From Hymenobacter armeniacus (lineage in GTDB: Bacteria; Bacteroidota; Bacteroidia; Cytophagales; Hymenobacteraceae), in the NCBI RefSeq assembly GCF_014699055.1, contig NZ_JACXAC010000001.1, positions 558,001 to 622,000 of the forward strand: DNA of 64,000 nt, in the 5' to 3' direction. The notes under the pieces are model-generated. The model saw nothing but the letters and a program-made list of their open reading frames with translations. It did not search any database and was not told the origin of the DNA. The position numbers were made by a program, and so were the translations under genes. Shown here piece by piece: positions 59,245 to 64,000 of the stretch. How positions within the stretch are numbered: the first letter of the stretch is position 1; every line of letters starts with the position of its first letter.

Positions 59245-60651
59245 CTACCGAATAAACACCGGCCGAATCAGGTTCTCAAACGTGAAAATTTCGTCCCATT
59301 TTTCCTGCGTCAGCAGGCCGCGCTCGGTCACGGCGATGTCGTGCACCGACTTGCCGGTACGTAGGGCCTCTTTGGCAATTTCGGCCGAAGCTTCGTAGCC
59401 GATGACGGGATTTAGTTGGGTGACGATGCCTATGCTGTTGCGCACCAGGCTTTCGGCGTGGGCCTTGTTGGCCGTGATGCCCACCACGCACTTGTCGCGC
59501 AGGGTGCGGCAGGCGTTGGTCATGTAGCTGATGCTGGTGAAGAGGGCGAAGGAAATCACCGGCTCCATCACGTTGAGCTGCAGCTGGCCGGCCTCGGCCG
59601 CCATGGTCACCGTGAGGTCGGCCCCGATGACGTAGAACGCCGTCTGGTTCACCACCTCCGGAATCACGGGGTTCACCTTGCCCGGCATGATGCTGGAGCC
59701 CGGCTGCAGGGGCGGCAGGTTGATTTCGTTGATGCCCGTGCGCGGCCCCGAGGACAGCAAGCGCAGGTCGTTGCAGATTTTGGAGAGCTTCACGGCCGTG
59801 CGCTTCAGCACACCCGACAGCTGCACGTAGGCGCCCGTGTCGTAGGTGGCCTCGAACAAATCGCCGGCCAGGCTCAGGTTCAGGCCGGTAATCTGGCGCA
59901 AGTGCTCGGTCACGGCTTCGGGGTAGCCGGTGGGCGCATTGATGCGCGAGCCGATGGCGGTGGCGCCCATGTTGATTTCGTCAATCAGCCGCCGCGAGTC
60001 GTCGATGCGCAGCAATTCCTCGCGCAGGTTGGTGGCGAAGGCCCGGAATTCGTCGCCCATGCTCATGGGCACAGCGTCCTGCAGCTGGGTGCGGCCCATC
60101 TTGAGGATGTCACAGAATTCCTCGCCCTTCTGAGCGAAGGCGTCGGCGAGCGCGCCCAGGGTTTCGCGGTAGCCCACCAGCTTGTTGTTGAGGGCGATGC
60201 GGAAGGCCGTGGGGTAGGCGTCGTTGGTGCTTTGCGAGCAGTTGACGTGGTTGTTGGGGTGGCAGTACTGGTACTCGCCCTTCTGGTGGCCCATCAGTTC
60301 GAGGGCCACGTTGGCGATGACTTCGTTGGCGTTCATGTTCACCGACGTGCCCGCGCCGCCCTGAATCATGTCGGTCAGAAACTGGTTGTCGAACTCGCCG
60401 GACGCCACCCGGTCGCAGGCCGCGGCAATGGCTTCAGCGATGTTAGCGGGCAGCACGCCGAGGTCGCGGTTGGCCAGGGCGGCGCCTTTTTTCACGTAAG
60501 CCAGGGCCTGCACAAACAGCGGCTCGGCGTTGATGGGAATGCCGGTGATGGCAAAGTTCTCCAGCGCGCGCAGCGTCTGAATGCCATAGTAAGCGGTGTC
60601 GGGCAGGGTGCGTTCGCCCAGGAAATCGTGTTCGATGCGGGAGGTAGTCAT
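59245..60651 (-). CDS. aspA: Aspartate ammonia-lyase
   Basis: AspA deaminates aspartate to fumarate and ammonia. The 468-residue protein shows the fumarase/aspartase signature GSSIMPGKVNPVIPEVVNQ near residue 320, the substrate-binding TSVNMNANEVIANVALELM, and HPNNHVNCSQSTNDAYPTAF with catalytic-region His and Ser/Thr. The N-terminus MTTSRIEHDFLGERTLPD is typical of aspartases rather than fumarases; argininosuccinate lyase is ruled out by the signature. A promoter box lies 55 bases upstream. It is divergent from the DUF885 gene. Confidence 0.96.
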   Translation of the reverse strand: MTTSRIEHDFLGERTLPDTAYYGIQTLRALENFAITGIPINAEPLFVQALAYVKKGAALANRDLGVLPANIAEAIAAACDRVASGEFDNQFLTDMIQGGAGTSVNMNANEVIANVALELMGHQKGEYQYCHPNNHVNCSQSTNDAYPTAFRIALNNKLVGYRETLGALADAFAQKGEEFCDILKMGRTQLQDAVPMSMGDEFRAFATNLREELLRIDDSRRLIDEINMGATAIGSRINAPTGYPEAVTEHLRQITGLNLSLAGDLFEATYDTGAYVQLSGVLKRTAVKLSKICNDLRLLSSGPRTGINEINLPPLQPGSSIMPGKVNPVIPEVVNQTAFYVIGADLTVTMAAEAGQLQLNVMEPVISFALFTSISYMTNACRTLRDKCVVGITANKAHAESLVRNSIGIVTQLNPVIGYEASAEIAKEALRTGKSVHDIAVTERGLLTQEKWDEIFTFENLIRPVFIR

Positions 60652-60706
60652 GCGGGAATTTTCGGTGAGGAAAGAGAAGCTTGTACGGATTGGCCGAACG
60701 GCGGGG

Positions 60707-60714
60707 CAAACCTA
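60707..60714 (-). promoter_or_regulatory. Bacteroidota -7 box for aspA
   Basis: On the minus strand TAGGTTTG lies 55 bases before the aspA ATG at 60651. Confidence 0.5.
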
Positions 60715-60766
60715 CGGCGGCGGTTGGCAACGTATCGGCTTTGCAGTGTTCCTTTGAGGGAAATGA

Positions 60767-60883
60767 CGGGGTTTAGAACGGTGTAGAGACGCGACATTTC
60801 GCGTCTCAGCTTTTGCGCCGTTCAAACGCCTTGTTCAACGCCGAGACGCGAAGTGTCGCGTCTCTACACCGTTCTAAACCCCG
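60767..60883. repeat. Long inverted repeat abutting the DUF885 start codon
   Basis: Arms 60767-60807 and 60843-60883 are 41-base reverse complements with one mismatch, separated by 35 bases. The core AGAGACGCGACATTTCGCG is itself partly self-complementary. The right arm ends three bases before ATG 60887. A degenerate copy of the core appears at 9350-9375. Confidence 0.85.
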
Positions 60884-60886
60884 CTT

Positions 60887-62656
60887 ATGAAACTCCGCTA
60901 CTTGCCCTTGCTGGCCCTGGCCGTTGCCAGCTGTTCCCACGCCGATAAAACCACCGGCACGGCCGGCGCCGATGCCCGGTTCGACGCCTTCAAAAACCAG
61001 TTTATCGAAGCGCTGTGGCGGCAAAACCCTGAATACGCGTCGTATCAGGGCTACCACAAGTACGACTCGCTGCTGGTGATTCCGAACGAGGCCCAGCGCC
61101 AGAGCGACGCCGCTTTTACCCAGAAATACCTCACTGCGCTGGGCGGTTTTGGCCTCGACAGCCTTTCGCCCAACAACCAGATTGACCTGCGCCTGCTGCG
61201 CAACGAGCTGCGGTCCCAGCGCTGGTACGCCGACACGCTGAAAAGCTGGCAGTGGAACCCCGCCAGCTACAACCTGGGCGCCTCGGTGGGCGACCTGCTC
61301 AACGGCCGCCACTACCCGCTGGACCGCCGCCTGCGCAACATTTCCGACAAAATCAGCCGCGCCGCCGAGTACTACGCCGCGGCCCGGGCCAACATCAGCA
61401 ACCCCACCAAAGAGCACGCCGCGCTGGCCCTCAAGCAAAACGCCGGTGGCCTCGCGGTGTTCGGCAAAGCCCTGGCCGATTCGGTGGCGAAATCGGGCCT
61501 GAGTGCCGCCGAAAAAAAGACGATGCTGGACCGCGTGGCCGCCGCCCGCACGGCCGTGGAAGGGTACATGAAATTCCTGGAAGGCAACGTGCTGCCGGCC
61601 GGCAAATTCCGCCCGTTCCGCATCGGCAAGGAGCTGTTTGAGCAGAAGTTCGCCTACGACATTCAGTCGCGCTACTCGGCCACCGAGCTCTACCAGGAAG
61701 CCCAGAAGCACAAGGTCGCGCTGCTGCACGACATGGGCCGCCGCGCCGCCCGCCTCTTCCCCAAGTACTTCCCCGGTCAGAAAGCGCCCGCCGACACCCT
61801 GGCCCTGATTACCACCGTCATCAACCAGCTCACGCTAAAGCACGCCCCGCGTGAGGGTTTTGTGGACGCCGTGAAGCGCCAGATTCCGACGCTGGTGGCT
61901 TTCGTGAACGAGCACAAGCTGCTCACCCAGGACCCCAGCAAGCCGCTGGTGGTGCGCGAAACGCCGCTCTACATGCGCGGCAGCGGCGCGGGCGCCAGCG
62001 TGTCGGCCCCCGGCCCCTACGACAAGGGCGCCAACACCTACTACAACGTGGAGCCGATTCCGGCCGAGTGGACGCCCGCCCAGGCCGAAAGCTACCTGCG
62101 CGAGTACAACGACTACACCCTGCAGATTCTCAACATCCACGAGGCCATTCCGGGGCACTACACGCAGCTCGTGTACGCCAACCGCTCGCCTTCGCTGGTG
62201 AAAAGTATTTTCGGCAACGGCGCCATGGTGGAGGGCTGGGCCGTGTACGCTGAGCGCATGATGCTGGAAAGCGGCTACGGCAACAATTCCGACGAAATGT
62301 GGCTGCTGTGGGACAAATGGAACATGCGCTCGACGCTAAACGCCATTATCGACCACGCCATTCAGGTGGACAACATGAGCGAAAACGACGTGGTGAAGCT
62401 GCTGCGCCGCGAGGGCTTCCAGGAAGAAGCCGAGGCCCGGGGCAAATGGCTGCGGGCCACGCTCAGCCAGGTGCAGCTCAGCAGCTACTTCACGGGCTAC
62501 ACCGAGATTTATGCCCTGCGCGAAGAGCTGAAGCAACAGGAAGGCAAAAGCTTCGACCTGAAGTCTTTCAACGAAAACTTCCTGAGCTACGGGAGCGCCC
62601 CGGTCAAGTACATTCGGGAGCTGATGCTGCGGCCGGCGGCGGCGCAAAAGCAATAG
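60887..62656 (+). CDS. DUF885 family lipoprotein (putative metallopeptidase)
   Basis: The 589-residue exported protein has a lipobox (LALAVASCSHA, Cys in VASC). DUF885 members have the zinc-binding HExxxGH-type motif, seen here as HEAIPGHYTQLVYAN near residue 420, with a likely third ligand Glu in MVEGWAVYAERMML. Other family blocks are ASYQGYHKYDSLL, YYNVEPIPAEWT, and GYTEIYALREELKQQEG. The mature protein would be a periplasmic or surface carboxypeptidase-like enzyme. The start codon lies directly after a 41-base inverted-repeat arm, which leaves little space for a ribosome-binding site. Confidence 0.92.
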   Translation: MKLRYLPLLALAVASCSHADKTTGTAGADARFDAFKNQFIEALWRQNPEYASYQGYHKYDSLLVIPNEAQRQSDAAFTQKYLTALGGFGLDSLSPNNQIDLRLLRNELRSQRWYADTLKSWQWNPASYNLGASVGDLLNGRHYPLDRRLRNISDKISRAAEYYAAARANISNPTKEHAALALKQNAGGLAVFGKALADSVAKSGLSAAEKKTMLDRVAAARTAVEGYMKFLEGNVLPAGKFRPFRIGKELFEQKFAYDIQSRYSATELYQEAQKHKVALLHDMGRRAARLFPKYFPGQKAPADTLALITTVINQLTLKHAPREGFVDAVKRQIPTLVAFVNEHKLLTQDPSKPLVVRETPLYMRGSGAGASVSAPGPYDKGANTYYNVEPIPAEWTPAQAESYLREYNDYTLQILNIHEAIPGHYTQLVYANRSPSLVKSIFGNGAMVEGWAVYAERMMLESGYGNNSDEMWLLWDKWNMRSTLNAIIDHAIQVDNMSENDVVKLLRREGFQEEAEARGKWLRATLSQVQLSSYFTGYTEIYALREELKQQEGKSFDLKSFNENFLSYGSAPVKYIRELMLRPAAAQKQ

Positions 62657-62736
62657 GCCGGGGCTGACGGAATTTTTTCGTTTTGCGGTATGTATGGGCC
62701 GCGAAACGTTTTAAAATCCGGATTTCGACTTCTTGT

Positions 62737-63093
62737 ATGTTTGAATTCTTACGAAGCACCGTCGTTGACACCGACGACGAAGGCCTGCGCCGCATCACCC
62801 ACGAGCGGATGAAAGTGTTTGCCAAGTTCACCGCCGAAGACTGCCTCACCTGCAAGCTGCTGGGCCCCGGCTTCGCCAAATTTGCCGACGATGAGGAGTA
62901 CCAGGGCATCTTGTTCGTACGCCTGGCCTCCGACGAAAACCCCGTGGCCAAGCAGCTCATGAACCAGCGGGCCGCGCCTTTCTTCGTGAGCTACTGCCAG
63001 GGCCGCATTCTGGAGTGCGACACCCGCGAAACCGACGCCGACGTGCGCGCCCAGCTCGACCGCCTGCGCGCCTTCATGCCGCACACGGCTTAG
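62737..63093 (+). CDS. Thioredoxin-family protein
   Basis: A 118-residue thioredoxin-like protein from ATG 62737 (MFEFLRSTVVDTDDEGL). It has a CxxC pair in FTAEDCLTCKLLGPGFAKF and the cis-Pro region MNQRAAPFFVSYCQGRIL. The active-site Trp of thioredoxin is replaced (DCLTC), so the redox potential or partner is probably different. No signal peptide. The frame runs 18 codons further up without sense. It lies 80 bases after the DUF885 gene. Confidence 0.87.
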   Translation: MFEFLRSTVVDTDDEGLRRITHERMKVFAKFTAEDCLTCKLLGPGFAKFADDEEYQGILFVRLASDENPVAKQLMNQRAAPFFVSYCQGRILECDTRETDADVRAQLDRLRAFMPHTA

Positions 63094-63099
63094 CCAGCC

Positions 63100-63178
63100 G
63101 TACCCCCAAGCTGCGCTTGGGTCCACCCAAACCGCCCCCCAACAAAGCCCACCGGGCCGCAGCACAGCTGCGGGGTAC
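63100..63178. repeat. Imperfect inverted repeat (GTACCCC type)
   Basis: Arms GTACCCCCAAGCTG (63100-63113) and CAGCTGCGGGGTAC (63165-63178) match in 12 of 14 positions. An inner hairpin (CCCAAGCTGCGCTTGGG) sits at the left arm. It fills the gap between the thioredoxin and YdcF genes. Confidence 0.5.
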
Positions 63179-63198
63179 AATCCGCTACCTCGGCGGGC

Positions 63199-63206
63199 TA
63201 CCTTTG
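63199..63206 (+). promoter_or_regulatory. Bacteroidota -7 box immediately before ydcF-like gene
   Basis: TACCTTTG ends three bases before the ATG at 63210, so any transcript would be leaderless. Confidence 0.5.
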
Positions 63207-63209
63207 GGC

Positions 63210-63977
63210 ATGTTTTTTCTGCTCTCCAAACTTCTCGACGTTGTTTTATTGCCCGCCGTGTGGCTCCTGGCGCTGCTGCTGGCCGCCCTGGTGGCGCTGC
63301 AGCCCCGCCGCCAGCGGCAGTGGCTGGTAGCGGCCACCGTGCTGGCCCTGCTCTGTACCAACAACGCTCTGGTGAACGAGGCCCTACTGGCCTGGGAAAA
63401 GCCACCCGTGCCGCTGGCCGCCCTGCCCGCCCACGCCGATGCCGCCGTGCTGCTCACCGGCATCACCTCCGTCGACAAGTCGCCCCACGACCGGGTGTAC
63501 CTCAACGCCGGCGCCGACCGCCTCACCAACGCCCTGTGGCTGTACCGGGCCGGGCGTGTGCGCCGCATCATCGTGTCGGGCGGCTCGGGCGCGCTGCAGC
63601 AGAAGGCCCACACTGAAGCCGCCGACCTGACCGCCCTGCTGCGCCTGGCCGGCGTGCCCAACGCCGACATCATTCAGGAAGACAGCAGCCGCAACACCCG
63701 CGAAAACGCCCTGTTCACCAAGCGCCTGCTGGCCGGCTACCCAGGCACCGACACGCTGATTCTGGTCACGTCGGCGTTTCATCAGCGGCGCGCGCTGGGC
63801 TGCTTCCGCAAAGTGGGGCTGCAGCCCATCAGCTTCCCAGCCGGGTTCCGCAGCTCCGACCGCAAGGGCACGCCCGACTACTGGCTGGTGCCCAACGCCG
63901 GCGCGCTGGAGAATTTGAACGTGCTGATTCACGAAATCAGCGGCTGGCTGACGTACAAAGCGCTGGGGTATCTGTAG
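63210..63977 (+). CDS. YdcF family protein (DUF218)
   Basis: The product is 255 residues from ATG 63210. Two N-terminal membrane helices (FLLSKLLDVVLLPAVWLLALL and WLVAATVLALLCTNNALV) precede a DUF218 domain: ADAAVLLTGITSV, TNALWLYRAGRVRRIIVSGG, DIIQEDSSRNTRENALFTKR, LILVTSAFHQRRALGCFRKVG. The arrangement matches ElyC/SanA-type proteins that act in cell-envelope synthesis, with the DUF218 domain facing the periplasm. The start is very close to a promoter box. The frame above the ATG is not coding. Confidence 0.92.
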   Translation: MFFLLSKLLDVVLLPAVWLLALLLAALVALQPRRQRQWLVAATVLALLCTNNALVNEALLAWEKPPVPLAALPAHADAAVLLTGITSVDKSPHDRVYLNAGADRLTNALWLYRAGRVRRIIVSGGSGALQQKAHTEAADLTALLRLAGVPNADIIQEDSSRNTRENALFTKRLLAGYPGTDTLILVTSAFHQRRALGCFRKVGLQPISFPAGFRSSDRKGTPDYWLVPNAGALENLNVLIHEISGWLTYKALGYL

Positions 63978-64000
63978 AGTCGGGTAGTTGAAATGCCGTT

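Overview
The window looks like chromosomal sequence from a GC-rich member of the Bacteroidota, most likely Hymenobacter or a close relative (Cytophagales). The signs are a type III glutamine synthetase, a secreted protein with a type IX secretion C-terminal signal, the long phylum-type IspG and LeuRS, a DUF6728 small membrane protein, the order DUF177-rpmF-plsX-fabH-efp-accB-accC, and many TAnnTTTG promoter boxes (the -7 element of the Bacteroidota primary sigma factor) a short way upstream of start codons. No rRNA, tRNA, CRISPR array, prophage or insertion sequence was seen. Most of the window is core genome, with a few accessory spots.

Layout. 1-5.2 kb: end of glutamine synthetase, small unknown genes, a lone PAS protein, a quinone oxidoreductase and two exported thioredoxin-fold proteins. 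5.3-9.4 kb: ispG, an AT-rich DUF4062 gene that looks foreign, and small proteins. 9.4-22.6 kb: secreted M14 peptidase, leuS (with an unusual AT-rich internal segment), dnaG, a K+ channel, two overlapping glycosyltransferase genes and ribBA. 22.7-29.9 kb: a seven-repeat secreted protein, cinA, a DUF4197 protein, a very acidic protein, and a sugar amidotransferase next to a nitrilase-family enzyme. 30.1-37.1 kb: valS, an Xre-RES toxin-antitoxin pair with a visible double operator, a lipoyl E2 acyltransferase and small exported proteins. 37.2-43.1 kb: the fatty-acid start-up cluster. 43.1-50.5 kb: pdxA, a leucyl aminopeptidase, a fused siroheme-synthase-like/TSUP transporter, rsmA, a 2-hydroxyacid dehydrogenase and greA. 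50.5-64 kb: a HIT-NuiA fusion, lipoproteins, a NucA-family secreted nuclease, a Bax-inhibitor-1 protein, SelO, an esterase, aspA, a DUF885 peptidase-like lipoprotein, a thioredoxin and a YdcF protein.

How the genes work together. The best-connected set is the minus-strand lipid cluster at 37.2-43.0 kb: AccB and AccC make malonyl-CoA with a carboxyltransferase encoded elsewhere, FabH starts chain elongation, and PlsX hands acyl chains to phospholipid synthesis. It carries the usual ribosome passengers L32 and EF-P. The most interesting accessory link is a nuclease-A-inhibitor domain fused to a HIT domain (50.6-51.4 kb), lying 2.7 kb from a secreted nuclease of the family that NuiA inhibits (54.1-55.5 kb).

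The intergenic regions hold long, nearly perfect inverted repeats of several families. One (TGTCATCCTGAGC type) occurs twice in the window, once inside the accB-accC transcription unit. A perfect 66-base palindrome serves as the shared terminator at 26.9 kb. Every functional call here rests on reading motifs and translated sequence by eye; no database search was run.
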